A stretch of 64,000 nt of DNA. Source: an uncultured Bacteroidota bacterium. Its GTDB lineage: Bacteria; Bacteroidota; Bacteroidia; Flavobacteriales; Flavobacteriaceae. Positions 27,900 to 37,779 of the stretch are shown piece after piece; within the stretch, counting starts at the first letter, position 1, and every line of letters begins with the position of its first letter. The stretch lies in contig CABYEA010000003.1 in NCBI GenBank assembly GCA_902517895.1, positions 1 to 64,000 of the forward strand, given 5' to 3'. The position numbers and the translations under genes were made by a program. Under the pieces are notes generated by a model. That model was not told the origin of the DNA. It did no database searches and saw only the letters and a program-made list of their open reading frames with translations.

Positions 27900-28827
27900 A
27901 TTAAAAAATATTTTGATTACTGGGGGTGCGGGCTTTATCGGATCACATTTGTGTAAAATCTTAGTTGAATCTGGTCATAATGTTATTTGTTTAGACAATT
28001 TATTAACAGGCTCTCTCAGTAATATACAGAATTTGAAAAAGTACAAAAATTTTGAATTTGTAAAACATGATATAATAGAACCATATTTTAGAGATGATAT
28101 TGATGAGATATACAATTTAGCCTGCCCGGCTTCACCAGTGCACTATCAATATAACCCTATTAAAACTATCAAAACATGTACAATTGGTGTTATCAATATG
28201 CTAGGTCTGGCAAAAAAAAATAATGCTAAAATATTACAGGCAAGTACAAGTGAAATATATGGTGACCCTGAAATTCATCCTCAGAGAGAAGATTATAATG
28301 GAAATGTTAACACACTTGGGTTTAGGTCATGTTATGATGAAGGCAAAAGATGTGCTGAGACCCTATTTATGGATTATAATAGAGAACATAATTTGAACAT
28401 AAAAATTGTTCGAATATTTAACACATATGGCCCAAATATGACCAAAAACGATGGTAGAGTAGTATCAAACTTTATTTTACAAGCTTTGAATAATGAAATT
28501 ATCACTATATATGGGGATGGTTCACAAACTAGATCTTTTCAATATATTGATGACTTAATCGAAGGGCTAATCAAAATGATGAATAGCGATAATATAGGAC
28601 CAATAAATTTAGGAAACCCTGAAGAATTGTCTATGACAGATCTTTCTGCTATGGTAATTAGGCTAACCAATTCATCATCTAAAATAGTTTACAAAAAACT
28701 ACCTCAGGATGATCCTAAAAGAAGACAGCCAGATATTAATTTAGCAAAGTCTATTTTAGATTGGAGACCAACCATTGATTTAGAAACTGGCCTTCAAAAA
28801 ACAATTAATTATTTTACTCATTATTAA
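27880..28827 (+). CDS. UDP-glucuronate decarboxylase (UDP-xylose synthase)
   Basis: A 315-residue extended short-chain dehydrogenase. [11 protein letters not shown] binds [21 protein letters not shown] and [14 protein letters not shown] are UXS signatures with the YxxxK pair, and [10 protein letters not shown] follows. It converts UDP-glucuronate to UDP-xylose and sits just after the dehydrogenase. The start is one of two TTG codons (27880 or 27886) within the end of the previous gene; no ATG fits the conserved N-terminus. Confidence 0.93.
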   Translation: MVLEENKLKNILITGGAGFIGSHLCKILVESGHNVICLDNLLTGSLSNIQNLKKYKNFEFVKHDIIEPYFRDDIDEIYNLACPASPVHYQYNPIKTIKTCTIGVINMLGLAKKNNAKILQASTSEIYGDPEIHPQREDYNGNVNTLGFRSCYDEGKRCAETLFMDYNREHNLNIKIVRIFNTYGPNMTKNDGRVVSNFILQALNNEIITIYGDGSQTRSFQYIDDLIEGLIKMMNSDNIGPINLGNPEELSMTDLSAMVIRLTNSSSKIVYKKLPQDDPKRRQPDINLAKSILDWRPTIDLETGLQKTINYFTHY

Positions 28828-28851
28828 ATGAAAATATATAAAATTTAACTT

Positions 28852-29979
28852 ATGAAAGTAGCTTTAATTACTGGTATTACAGGCCAAGATGGTTCTTATT
28901 TAGCTGAGCTATTATTAGAAAAGGGGTATAAGGTACACGGAATCAAAAGAAGATCTTCTTCATTAAATACTGATCGTATTGATCACATATATCAAGACCC
29001 TCATCATCCTAATCAACGATTAAAATTGCACTATGGAGATTTGACAGATCCAATGAATCTCACAAGAATTATTGAAGAATGTCAGCCTGATGAAATTTAT
29101 AATTTAGGAGCTATGTCTCATGTGAAAGTTTCTTTTGAGACACCTGAATATGTAGGAAATGTCGACGCATTAGGTACTTTACGTATATTAGAATCGGTTC
29201 GTTTATTAGGTTTAGAAAAGAAAACTAGAATATACCAAGCTTCTACCTCAGAACTTTATGGCGGAATGCCAGAAAATAAAAATGATAAAGGATTTTATGA
29301 TGAAAATTCACCATTTTACCCAAGATCACCATACGGAGTTGCAAAAATATATGGTTTTTGGATAACCAAAAACTACAGAGAAGCTTATGATATGTTTGCG
29401 TGTAATGGTATTTTATTCAATCATGAATCTCCAAGAAGAGGAGAAACTTTTGTAACACGTAAAATTACACGTGCTACTGCCAGAATTGCACTGGGGCTCC
29501 AGGATAAATTTTATTTAGGAAATTTAGATGCCAAACGCGATTGGGGTCATGCCAAAGATTATGTGCGTATGATGTGGATGATTCTCCAAGCAAAAGAGCC
29601 TGAAGATTGGGTAATTGCCACAGGAAAGACCACAACAGTTAGAGATTTTGTAAGAATGAGTTTTGCAGAAGTTGGCATTGAATTAGAATTTACAGGAGTA
29701 GGTGTCAACGAAAAAGCGACTATTGTAAAATGTGTCAATCCTTTATATCAAATTGAAATAGGAAAAGAAGTGTTATCTATAGACCCTTCGTATTTTAGGC
29801 CCACAGAAGTAGATTTATTAATTGGAGATCCTACCAAGGCAAAAGAAAAATTAGGATGGGTTTCAGAACATGATTTGGCATCGTTGGTAAAAGACATGAT
29901 GCAATCGGATGTGAAGTTGATGCAAAAAGAACAGTATTTGAAAGCGGGAGGTTATCTTTCTAATAAACACTTAGAATAA
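28852..29979 (+). CDS. gmd: GDP-mannose 4,6-dehydratase
   Basis: A 375-residue enzyme forming GDP-4-keto-6-deoxymannose. [47 protein letters not shown] and [21 protein letters not shown] are nearly invariant Gmd blocks. Its DNA, especially the 3' half, is noticeably richer in G+C (about 43% in two 60-base lines counted) than its neighbours. No GDP-fucose synthase gene is in the window, so the keto-sugar must be used by an enzyme elsewhere or by another route. A hairpin terminator follows. Confidence 0.97.
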   Translation: MKVALITGITGQDGSYLAELLLEKGYKVHGIKRRSSSLNTDRIDHIYQDPHHPNQRLKLHYGDLTDPMNLTRIIEECQPDEIYNLGAMSHVKVSFETPEYVGNVDALGTLRILESVRLLGLEKKTRIYQASTSELYGGMPENKNDKGFYDENSPFYPRSPYGVAKIYGFWITKNYREAYDMFACNGILFNHESPRRGETFVTRKITRATARIALGLQDKFYLGNLDAKRDWGHAKDYVRMMWMILQAKEPEDWVIATGKTTTVRDFVRMSFAEVGIELEFTGVGVNEKATIVKCVNPLYQIEIGKEVLSIDPSYFRPTEVDLLIGDPTKAKEKLGWVSEHDLASLVKDMMQSDVKLMQKEQYLKAGGYLSNKHLE

Positions 29980-29990
29980 TTAAATTAACT

Positions 29991-30012
29991 AAAGCCTATC
30001 ATTAGGTTTTTT
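29991..30012 (+). terminator. Intrinsic terminator-like hairpin after gmd
   Basis: AAAGCCTA (29991-29998) pairs with TAGGTTTT (30003-30010, one G-T) around the loop TCAT, and the stem runs into TTTTTT (30007-30012). It lies 12 bases after the gmd stop, inside the locus. Confidence 0.65.
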
Positions 30013-30057
30013 AATTTAAGCCTTATTTTCAAAAATATTTAGAAAAATTAATTAAAT

Positions 30058-30696
30058 ATGACTAGTAAAAAAATATGTATTGTTGGTGCCGAAGGTTGTG
30101 GGAGAGAAACACTGATGTGTTTAATTGATATAATTGCATCAACAAATTTAAAAATTAATGAAGTTTGTTGTTTTATGCTTCTAGATAAAGATATTAAGGA
30201 AAAAACAATAATGGGTATTAATGTTATCCCTCAATCAACTTTTGATCCAAAATTATATAAAGTTGTAGTAGCAATTGCAGACGTATTGACAAGAAAATCA
30301 GTAGTAAAAAGTTTACCCATTGAAACAGAATACACTAAGATCATTCATCCCAATGCAATAATTTCAGAATCCGTAGAAATAGGTGAAGGATCAATTATTA
30401 CAGCAGGAGTTATTTTAACTCATAATATCAAGATTGGAAATCATGCACTTATAAATCTGCATACAACAATAGCACATGATTGTACAATTGGAAATTATTT
30501 TACAACCGCACCTGGAGTTAGAGTTAGTGGAAACTGTAAATTTGGAGATAATATATATTTAGGTACTAATTCTGCTGTACGACAAGGAGTTACAATTTGT
30601 AACGATGTTACTGTTGCCATGGGGGGATTGGTAATTAAAAATATTGTTCACTCTGGTGAATATTTTGGAAATTCTTTTTTAAAAAGAATACGTTAG
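30058..30696 (+). CDS. NeuD/PglD-type left-handed beta-helix acyltransferase
   Basis: A 212-residue sugar acyltransferase. The N-terminal part is a small Rossmann-like sugar-binding domain (KICIVGAEGCGRETL), and hexapeptide repeats form the C-terminal beta-helix (IIHPNAIISESVEIGEGSIITAG onward), with HTTIAHDCTIGNY carrying the catalytic His. PglD, NeuD and LegH have this fold and acetylate UDP-4-amino sugars or sialic acid. Its place just before an ACP/ketoreductase/ligase set and LegC makes a role in N-acylating the nonulosonic acid precursor plausible. Confidence 0.88.
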   Translation: MTSKKICIVGAEGCGRETLMCLIDIIASTNLKINEVCCFMLLDKDIKEKTIMGINVIPQSTFDPKLYKVVVAIADVLTRKSVVKSLPIETEYTKIIHPNAIISESVEIGEGSIITAGVILTHNIKIGNHALINLHTTIAHDCTIGNYFTTAPGVRVSGNCKFGDNIYLGTNSAVRQGVTICNDVTVAMGGLVIKNIVHSGEYFGNSFLKRIR

Positions 30697-30757
30697 AAGA
30701 TTTTAAAAAAATATTAATTTAAAATAAAAAAGTTAATTTATATAAATAATAATAAAA

Positions 30758-31045
30758 ATGAAAAACTTAGATAGTGATTTAATCACTTTATTAAAAGCTT
30801 TTATAAAAGAAAATGAAATTCAAGTAGATAATAAAATTGATAGTAATTCAAGGTTATTCGGATCTAATTCGGTTTTTGACTCAATGGAATTAGTTCAGTT
30901 TATTGTAGAGGTAGAACAATTTTTGGATGAAGAATATGATATAGAAATTGAATTGACGTCCGACAAAGCTATGTCTAGAAGGTCAAGTCCTTTTATAAGT
31001 CTTAATACCCTAAGCAAGTTTATAATTGAAGAAACCAATGAGTAA
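30758..31045 (+). CDS. Acyl carrier protein
   Basis: A 95-residue acidic carrier protein with the phosphopantetheine attachment Ser42 in FDSMELV, followed by the helix VQFIVEVEQFLDEEYDIEI. It is longer than the fatty-acid ACP and more divergent, typical of dedicated carriers in polysaccharide or secondary-metabolite loci. It overlaps the following reductase by 8 bases. A role in carrying the acyl group activated by the AMP-ligase two genes on is inferred. Confidence 0.85.
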   Translation: MKNLDSDLITLLKAFIKENEIQVDNKIDSNSRLFGSNSVFDSMELVQFIVEVEQFLDEEYDIEIELTSDKAMSRRSSPFISLNTLSKFIIEETNE

Positions 31046-31733
31046 TACAATATTAATTACAGGTAATAGAAAAGGTATTGGAAGATATTTGACTGAATAC
31101 TATTTAAAAAAAGGATTTAATCTCGTAGGGTGCTCTAGAAGTAAATCTGATTTAATTCATAATAATTATTTACATGTAATAGGTGATGTAACTTCAGAAC
31201 AAGACGTTAAAAGAGTTGTTAAAGAATCTAGAAATAAATTTGGGTCTGTTGATGTTTTAATAAATAATGCTGGTAAAGCATCAATGAATCATTCTATATT
31301 AACTCCGGTTTCATCAGTAAAAGATCTTTTTGAAACAAATTATCTAGGAACTTTTCTTTTTTCAAGAGAATGCTCAAAATTGATGATGAAACAAAAATTT
31401 GGTAGAATCATAAATTTTTCTACCGTTGCTGTTCCATTAAACTTAGAGGGGGAAATGGTTTATGCCTCAAGTAAAAGTGCTATAGAAACTATGACTAAAA
31501 TATTGTCAAAGGAAATTTCTAATTATAATATAACCGTCAATGTAATTGGCCCAACACCAATCATGACAGATTTAATTAAAGTAGTTCCAAAAGATAAAAT
31601 TGAAGAAATACTCAATAAGCAGACTTTAAAAAGATTCGGAACCTTTGAAGATGTTTCAAATGTAATTGATTTTTTTATTAGTGATAATAGTTCTTTTGTT
31701 ACAGGTCAGAAAATATATTTAGGAGGGTTATGA
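31038..31733 (+). CDS. Short-chain dehydrogenase, 3-oxoacyl-ACP reductase-like
   Basis: About 231 residues of the classical SDR family: ITGNRKGIGRYLTEYYL at the N-terminus, NNAG, a Ser region, YASSKSAIETM with the catalytic Tyr and Lys, and VIGPTPIMT. The start is ATG at 31038 inside the ACP gene rather than the TTG at 31026. The FabG-like features and the neighbouring ACP suggest reduction of a carrier-bound 3-keto acid to a 3-hydroxy acid, but sugar reduction cannot be excluded. Confidence 0.85.
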   Translation: MSNTILITGNRKGIGRYLTEYYLKKGFNLVGCSRSKSDLIHNNYLHVIGDVTSEQDVKRVVKESRNKFGSVDVLINNAGKASMNHSILTPVSSVKDLFETNYLGTFLFSRECSKLMMKQKFGRIINFSTVAVPLNLEGEMVYASSKSAIETMTKILSKEISNYNITVNVIGPTPIMTDLIKVVPKDKIEEILNKQTLKRFGTFEDVSNVIDFFISDNSSFVTGQKIYLGGL

Positions 31734-33055
31734 TAAATTCAATTATTTCAAAATATGAAGGAATTTGTTTGTATGATGAAAGAGGTTCTTACACTTATTC
31801 TGATTTAAAAAATCAAATTGAAAAATTTAGAACTATTTTAAATAAAGAAATATTAAAAAATCAAAACATAGTTATATACTCAGATTATAATTTTTATTCA
31901 ATATCTCTTCTTCTTTTATTATCAGAATTTCCTGTAAATATTATACCTATTGTAAAGACAACAGAAAAAGAGTTTTCAGAAAAAATAAATTCTTGTATGC
32001 CAAACAAAATTATCTCCTTTGATAATAATGGCTCATTAGATATTAAAAATATAGATATTATTTCAAATAATTCGAAAGATTATTCAATTTATACTATTAA
32101 GGGTGATACAGGAATTGTGCTTTTTTCTAGTGGAACAACAGGAAGCCCCAAAATAATGATTCAGAATTTTTCTAAACTTATTAGTTCTATTAATAAGCCT
32201 CGAAAGAAAAGATCACTAATATTTATTATTTTATTAATGTTTGATCACATTGGAGGCTTAAATACATTATTAAATTGTTTAATTTCTGGATCTCCTTTTG
32301 TTATTCCCAAAGATAGAGCTCCATCGACTATTTTAGACTTAATAGAAAAAAATCAAATAAATGTATTACCTACAACTCCAACTTTTCTTAATTTATTATT
32401 AATTGATGATAATTTTGAGCTAAGCAGATTATCATCTCTTAAGTTAATCACATATGGAACCGAAAGAATGTCTGAAGTCTTATTAAAAAAATTAAATACT
32501 TTTTTACCAAACGTAAAACTTTTACAAACATTTGGTACTAGTGAAACAGGCATATTACAAACTGTAAGTAAATCTTCAAATAGTCTTTATTTTAAAATTG
32601 TTGATGAAAACAAGGATTTCAAGATAGAAAATGGAGAATTATTTCTAAGATCAACAACTTCTGTTAAGGGATATTTGAATCATAGTAATGAGAATTTTAA
32701 AGAAGATGGATGGTATGCTACAGGTGATTTGGTAGAAATTGATAAAGACAACTTCATAAAAATTATAGGAAGAAAAAGTAAAATAATTAATGTCGGTGGT
32801 TTAAAAGTTTTTCCATCTGAGATTGAAGAAGTTTTAAATTCGATTGAAGGTGTTCTAGATTCTACTGTTTACGGACAGAAGAATAATATCACTGGAAATA
32901 TTGTATGCGCAAAAATACAGACTAACTCTAATGAAAAAAAATTACTAAAAGTTTTGATAAAAAAAATATGTAGAAAAAAATTAGACAAGTTTAAAATACC
33001 TGTAAAAATACAATTTGAGGAATTAGCAATTAATAATAGAGGAAAAAAGGCCTAG
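31730..33055 (+). CDS. AMP-dependent acyl/amino acid ligase
   Basis: A 441-residue ANL-superfamily adenylating enzyme. The P-loop SSGTTGSPK begins at residue 133, TFGTSETG and GWYATGDLVEID are the A5/A7 motifs, and IGRKSKIINVGGLKVFPSEIEEVL leads to the C-terminal subdomain. NRGKKA at the very end holds the likely catalytic Lys (the A10 region). It would activate a carboxylic acid and load it on the ACP. It overlaps the SDR by 4 bases, closing a four-gene acyl module. Confidence 0.9.
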   Translation: MINSIISKYEGICLYDERGSYTYSDLKNQIEKFRTILNKEILKNQNIVIYSDYNFYSISLLLLLSEFPVNIIPIVKTTEKEFSEKINSCMPNKIISFDNNGSLDIKNIDIISNNSKDYSIYTIKGDTGIVLFSSGTTGSPKIMIQNFSKLISSINKPRKKRSLIFIILLMFDHIGGLNTLLNCLISGSPFVIPKDRAPSTILDLIEKNQINVLPTTPTFLNLLLIDDNFELSRLSSLKLITYGTERMSEVLLKKLNTFLPNVKLLQTFGTSETGILQTVSKSSNSLYFKIVDENKDFKIENGELFLRSTTSVKGYLNHSNENFKEDGWYATGDLVEIDKDNFIKIIGRKSKIINVGGLKVFPSEIEEVLNSIEGVLDSTVYGQKNNITGNIVCAKIQTNSNEKKLLKVLIKKICRKKLDKFKIPVKIQFEELAINNRGKKA

Positions 33056-33220
33056 TTTTACTATCAAATTAAATGTTTTATCAATTGTTTTTCAGCTGTG
33101 AATTTAAAATTGAAAATATCCGATGATTTTGCAGTAAAAATAGTGAAAAATTTAACTAAATTGAAAAATCAATAAGTTTCAAACATATAAAAAAACAGAT
33201 ATAATTTTAAAATCAAAATA

Positions 33221-34363
33221 ATGAATAACGATATTATAAATTTTATAAGGGAATTATATCATTCAAACGATTTCATTCAATTACATAGACCAATTTTTTC
33301 AGAAATAGATAAGAGTTTTGTTCTTGACGCTATTAATTCTAGCTATGTATCTTCTGTAGGAAAATATGTAGATGAGTTTGAAGAGAGGATGTCTACTTAT
33401 ATAGGTTCAAAACATGCAATTGCTGTTGTTAACGGAACATCTGCACTTCACATTGCATTACATTTAGCAGGAGTAAAAAAAAATGATTTAGTTATAACTC
33501 AAGCATTATCATTTGTGGCAACCGCTAATTCAATTAAATATTTAGATGCATATCCAGTTTTTTTAGATATAAATAAAAGTACGCATGGATTATGTCATTT
33601 AGAATTGGAACAATATTTAAAAGATAATGCTAGAATTTCTAAAAATGGAACTTTTCATAAATTAACTGGACAAAGAATTTCTGCATGCGTTCCAATGCAT
33701 ACATTTGGATTTCCTACAAAAATTGATAAAATTATAGATATTTGCAATAATTACGGAATTCATGTTGTTGAAGATGCAGCTGAGTCACTTGGATCAGAGT
33801 ATTTTGGAAAAAAAACAGGTTCTTTTGGCCTTTTAGGAATTTTTAGCTTTAACGGTAATAAAACAATTACTTGTGGTGGCGGTGGTATAATAGTTACAGA
33901 TGATTCTAAGTTAGCTGCTGAAGCAAAATATATAACAACTCAAGCAAAAGTTCCTCATAAGTGGGATTATGTTCACGATAAGATAGGATATAACTATAGG
34001 CTTCCAAATCTTAATGCAGCACTTGCATGTGCACAATTAAACCAACTTGAAGAAATTCTAGAAAATAAAAGAGAAACTGCTTATAGATACAGTAATTTCT
34101 TTAAAAGTATTGGCGTAACATTTTTAAGTGAATTAGAAAATACAAAGTCAAATTATTGGTTAAATTCAATTGTTTTTAATGATGAAGCTTCACGTAATAA
34201 ATTTTTAAAAGAGTCAAATGAATCCGGAGTAATGACAAGGCCTAGTTGGAGATTATTAAACAAACTTAAAATGTTTTCTGATTGTTTAAAGGGAAGTTTA
34301 ATAAATAGTAATTTATTAGAAACTAGACTGGTCAATATACCAAGCGGTTATAGATATAAATAA
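33221..34363 (+). CDS. legC: LegC-family sugar aminotransferase
   Basis: A 380-residue DegT-family PLP aminotransferase. SSYVSSVGKYVDEFEERM, VNGTSALHIALHLAGV, TQALSFVATANSI and CVPMHTFGFP are typical of the LegC group, and the PLP Lys214 is in SFNGNKTITCGGGG. LegC adds the 4-amino group to UDP- or GDP-linked 4-keto-6-deoxy-GlcNAc on the way to legionaminic acid. It is preceded by a 165-base gap in which no clear promoter was found. Next genes are NeuB- and NeuC-like. Confidence 0.88.
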   Translation: MNNDIINFIRELYHSNDFIQLHRPIFSEIDKSFVLDAINSSYVSSVGKYVDEFEERMSTYIGSKHAIAVVNGTSALHIALHLAGVKKNDLVITQALSFVATANSIKYLDAYPVFLDINKSTHGLCHLELEQYLKDNARISKNGTFHKLTGQRISACVPMHTFGFPTKIDKIIDICNNYGIHVVEDAAESLGSEYFGKKTGSFGLLGIFSFNGNKTITCGGGGIIVTDDSKLAAEAKYITTQAKVPHKWDYVHDKIGYNYRLPNLNAALACAQLNQLEEILENKRETAYRYSNFFKSIGVTFLSELENTKSNYWLNSIVFNDEASRNKFLKESNESGVMTRPSWRLLNKLKMFSDCLKGSLINSNLLETRLVNIPSGYRYK

Positions 34364-34388
34364 TTTGTGATAATTCAAATATAAAAAA

Positions 34389-35405
34389 ATGACTACAATA
34401 ATTGCAGAAGCGGGGGTTAATCATAATGGAGATATAGAACTTGCCAAGAAACTTATAGATGTTGCAGTAGATGCAGGTGTAGATTATGTAAAGTTTCAAA
34501 CATTTAAGTCTAATAAAGTGGTAAGTCCCTTTGCAAAAAAAGCTAATTATCAAATTAAGAATGATATTAATGAAGATGACTCTCAGTTAAATATGTTAAA
34601 AAAATTAGAGTTAAGCGAAGAAAATCACATAGAATTAATTAGTTATTGTAAATTAAAGGATATTAAATTTTTTTCTACAGCTTTTGATATGGAAAGTATT
34701 CTATATTTAAATTCCTTAAACTTAGGTATTTTTAAAATCCCAAGTGGTGAAATAACTAATTTCCCTTATTTGAAAGCAGTTGGCAAAACAAAACTTCCAG
34801 TAATATTATCAACTGGAATGGCAAAATTATATGAGATTGAAAATGCAATAAATGTCTTAATTTCTTTTGGAACCTTAAAAAATCAAATTACAGTTTTACA
34901 TTGTAATACTGAATATCCAACCCCAATGATAGATGTTAACCTAAAGGCTATGTTAACAATTAAAGAAAGCCTTGGTGTAGCTGTAGGCTATTCAGATCAC
35001 ACATTAGGAATCGAAGTGCCAATAGCAGCTGTAACGTTGGGTGCTACTGTAATAGAGAAACATTTTACCTTAGATAGAAACCTAAATGGACCTGATCATA
35101 AGGCTTCATTAGAACCAAATGAGCTTAAAGAGATGGTCAATTCTATTAGAAATATTGAAAAGGCAATTTCAGGAAATGGTATTAAAGAGCCATCAAAAAG
35201 CGAAAAAAAGAATATACAAATAGCTAGAAAAAGTATTCATTCATCTAGATATTTAAAATCTGGAACTGTAATTTCTGAATCAGATATAATTTCTTTACGT
35301 CCTGGCGATGGGATATGTTCCATGCAATGGGAAACTATAATTGGTAAAACAATTAATAAAGATATTGAGAAATTTTCAATGTTAAGTTTTAATGATTTTT
35401 TATGA
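34389..35405 (+). CDS. neuB: Nonulosonic acid synthase (NeuB/LegI family)
   Basis: A 338-residue enzyme that condenses phosphoenolpyruvate with a six-carbon amino sugar to give a nine-carbon sialic-type acid. The barrel starts IIAEAGVNHNGD and contains VDYVKFQTFKSN, FKIPSGEITNFPYL, HCNTEYPTP and VGYSDHTLGIE. A C-terminal SAF (antifreeze-like) domain begins near residue 280 (ARKSIHSSRYLKSGTVIS). In context with LegC the product is likely legionaminic acid or a relative rather than Neu5Ac. It overlaps neuC by 4 bases. Confidence 0.93.
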   Translation: MTTIIAEAGVNHNGDIELAKKLIDVAVDAGVDYVKFQTFKSNKVVSPFAKKANYQIKNDINEDDSQLNMLKKLELSEENHIELISYCKLKDIKFFSTAFDMESILYLNSLNLGIFKIPSGEITNFPYLKAVGKTKLPVILSTGMAKLYEIENAINVLISFGTLKNQITVLHCNTEYPTPMIDVNLKAMLTIKESLGVAVGYSDHTLGIEVPIAAVTLGATVIEKHFTLDRNLNGPDHKASLEPNELKEMVNSIRNIEKAISGNGIKEPSKSEKKNIQIARKSIHSSRYLKSGTVISESDIISLRPGDGICSMQWETIIGKTINKDIEKFSMLSFNDFL

Positions 35406-36511
35406 AAATTGGAATTTTAACAAGTTCAAGAGCTGATTATGGGGTTTATTTGCCATTATTAGAGGACTTAAAAAAAGATCATTTTTTTGATCTGCAAATA
35501 ATAGCTTTTGGGACACACCTTTCTGAAAAGCACGGCTTCACCCTCAAAAATATTATAAGAGATGAATATAAAATAATTCATAAGATTAATACTTTTATAA
35601 ACGATGACAGTAAAAAAGGAATTGTAGACTCATATGCTAAAACAATAAATGAATTTTCAAGATTTTGGAATAATAATAATTTTGATTTAGTTTTTTGTCT
35701 AGGTGATCGATTTGAGATGAGTGCAGCTGTTCAATCAAGTATTCCTTTTGGTATTACATTAGCCCATATTGCGGGTGGAGAAACTACACTTGGAGCTATA
35801 GATAATATATATAGGCATCAAATTTCTTTAGCCTCAAAAATTCATTTTGTTTCAACAAAATGTAATCTGAAAAAAGTAATTCAAATTACAGGATGTTCAA
35901 ATTATTTATATAATGTAGGTTCCTTAAGTTTAAGTAAAATAAAACATTTTAAGGCAATAGACAAGTCTATTTTCTTTAAAAAATTTGGCATTAAAAATGA
36001 CCCATATATTTTGGTAACATTTCATCCTGAAACTGTTTCATTAGATTCCAATTTATTATACGTAAAAGAGATTAGTAAAGCATTATCAGAGATTTGCAGA
36101 GAAATAAACGTAATCATCACTATGCCTAATGCTGATACTTTAGGAAGTGTTTACAGAAAAGAAATCAATGATTTGAGAGACAATAATAAAAATTCTATTT
36201 TTTTGATTGAAAATTTTGGTAAAAAATATTACTTCAATGCAATGCATTATTCAACTTTATTACTTGGAAACACATCTAGTGGTATTATTGAAGCAGCATC
36301 ATTTGGTAAATATGTGATTAATGTTGGCGATAGGCAAAAAGGAAGGACTCAGAGTTTAAATGTCCATGATGTGAATTTTAATTCAAATAATATTATTAAA
36401 ACCACTCTTAAATTATTATCCTATGATCCATACTCCGGTGAAAATATTTATTTCAAAACTAACCCTGAAAAGAAAATAATTAAAATACTAAAAAATAATT
36501 TTCACCTTTAG
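35402..36511 (+). CDS. neuC: Hydrolysing UDP-N-acetylhexosamine 2-epimerase (NeuC/LegG family)
   Basis: A 369-residue GT-B-fold epimerase that releases UDP or GDP and inverts C2 to give the free mannosamine-type substrate of NeuB. SSRADYGVYLPLL, CLGDRFEMSAAV, HIAGGETTLGAIDN and GNTSSGIIEAASFGK...VGDRQKGR are conserved blocks. With the preceding aminotransferase and synthase it forms the core of the nonulosonate pathway. Confidence 0.93.
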   Translation: MKIGILTSSRADYGVYLPLLEDLKKDHFFDLQIIAFGTHLSEKHGFTLKNIIRDEYKIIHKINTFINDDSKKGIVDSYAKTINEFSRFWNNNNFDLVFCLGDRFEMSAAVQSSIPFGITLAHIAGGETTLGAIDNIYRHQISLASKIHFVSTKCNLKKVIQITGCSNYLYNVGSLSLSKIKHFKAIDKSIFFKKFGIKNDPYILVTFHPETVSLDSNLLYVKEISKALSEICREINVIITMPNADTLGSVYRKEINDLRDNNKNSIFLIENFGKKYYFNAMHYSTLLLGNTSSGIIEAASFGKYVINVGDRQKGRTQSLNVHDVNFNSNNIIKTTLKLLSYDPYSGENIYFKTNPEKKIIKILKNNFHL

Positions 36512-36551
36512 CAAATTTCAACCAATTATTTAATAAATAATTTAAAATAAA

Positions 36552-37775
36552 TTGATTCAACTAAAATATAAATTAACAGACACTTTTTTTAAGTCTTTAT
36601 TTTCTCTAATTATTGTATATCTTTTTCCAATTGAAATATCAGGAGTTTTTGGATTTTTTCTTGTAATTGTTGGAATAGGTTCTGTATTAATAGGGTTTGA
36701 AAGATATATTAGTTTTCAAATTCAAACAGTAGATATGAATCAGAGAAATATACAACAAAAGCTATCAAATCTATTTTTATTTTATTCTTTTAACTTATTG
36801 ATAGTAGCTCCAATTTTTTCAATAATTGTCTACTTGAAAGTTGTTCAATCTCCATTAATGCTACTTTTGTGTATTTTAATTTTATTTGCAGAAATGCTTT
36901 CTACTAATATATATAATATTGGTGTAGTTCATAAGAAATATATTATTGGAATGAGGGTGGTGATTATTAAAAACTTATTATTAGTCTTATTTTCTCTACA
37001 AATATACTCTCTAAATTTAAACGAGTCTTTAGTTTATATTTTTTCATTTTGGTCATTGCTATCAATGTGTCAAATTATAATTTTCATTTATTTTTTTTTT
37101 AAATTTCAAAAATTTTATAAAATTGATATTTTTTCTACTAGTTTTTTAGAAATATTTAATCAATATAAAATATCTAAATTTCACTTTTTAATAGGTATAG
37201 TTGCTATAGTATGGATACAAGCTGATAGACTATTAGTTGGGTTTTGGTTTGATGCTAAGATGATGGGTGTGTATTACAGACATGTTGCTATTACAAGCCT
37301 TTTACATCAAATTTTTTTTATCACCTCATTTAATAGGCTCGTTCCAAAAATATATAGCTTAGCAAAAAAAAATGGATATAATATTTTAAACAAAATAATT
37401 ATCAAAGAGTATAAAATCATTTTAATTACATTATTATTTATTGTTTCATTTATTTTAATTTCTTACTACACCATTTTAAAAGAATACTTCTTGTATTTTC
37501 TTCTACAAATTGATATAATTTTAACACTCATTTTTATCTTATCTATTAGAATATATGCAGATTTTCAATCTATGATTATAAACGCATATAAATTAGAAAA
37601 AAATATATTTATTTATCAAATAATTTGTTTATCTATTTTTTTATTACTTATGATATTTTTAGCTCCTTTTTTCAAAATAAAAGGTGTTGTTTTAGCACTT
37701 TTTATTTCTACAATTGTATATGCAATTGTAATTTCTAAATTTAATAAATCAAATAGTTTAAAATCAAAATTATAG
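36552..37775 (+). CDS. Wzx-type polysaccharide flippase
   Basis: A 407-residue very hydrophobic protein with about 12 membrane helices, in the MOP-exporter size range. The N-terminal KYKLTDTFFKSLFSLIIVYLFP and the regularly spaced helices fit Wzx, which flips lipid-linked repeat units. The start is TTG at 36552. No motif is decisive; the call rests on topology and on the adjacent polymerase-like gene 4 bases on. Confidence 0.75.
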   Translation: MIQLKYKLTDTFFKSLFSLIIVYLFPIEISGVFGFFLVIVGIGSVLIGFERYISFQIQTVDMNQRNIQQKLSNLFLFYSFNLLIVAPIFSIIVYLKVVQSPLMLLLCILILFAEMLSTNIYNIGVVHKKYIIGMRVVIIKNLLLVLFSLQIYSLNLNESLVYIFSFWSLLSMCQIIIFIYFFFKFQKFYKIDIFSTSFLEIFNQYKISKFHFLIGIVAIVWIQADRLLVGFWFDAKMMGVYYRHVAITSLLHQIFFITSFNRLVPKIYSLAKKNGYNILNKIIIKEYKIILITLLFIVSFILISYYTILKEYFLYFLLQIDIILTLIFILSIRIYADFQSMIINAYKLEKNIFIYQIICLSIFLLLMIFLAPFFKIKGVVLALFISTIVYAIVISKFNKSNSLKSKL

Positions 37776-37779
37776 AATT

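Noticed and set aside
31026-31037. TTG start for the reductase
   Set aside because: The ATG at 31038 starts 2 residues before the cofactor-binding strand as is usual for this family.
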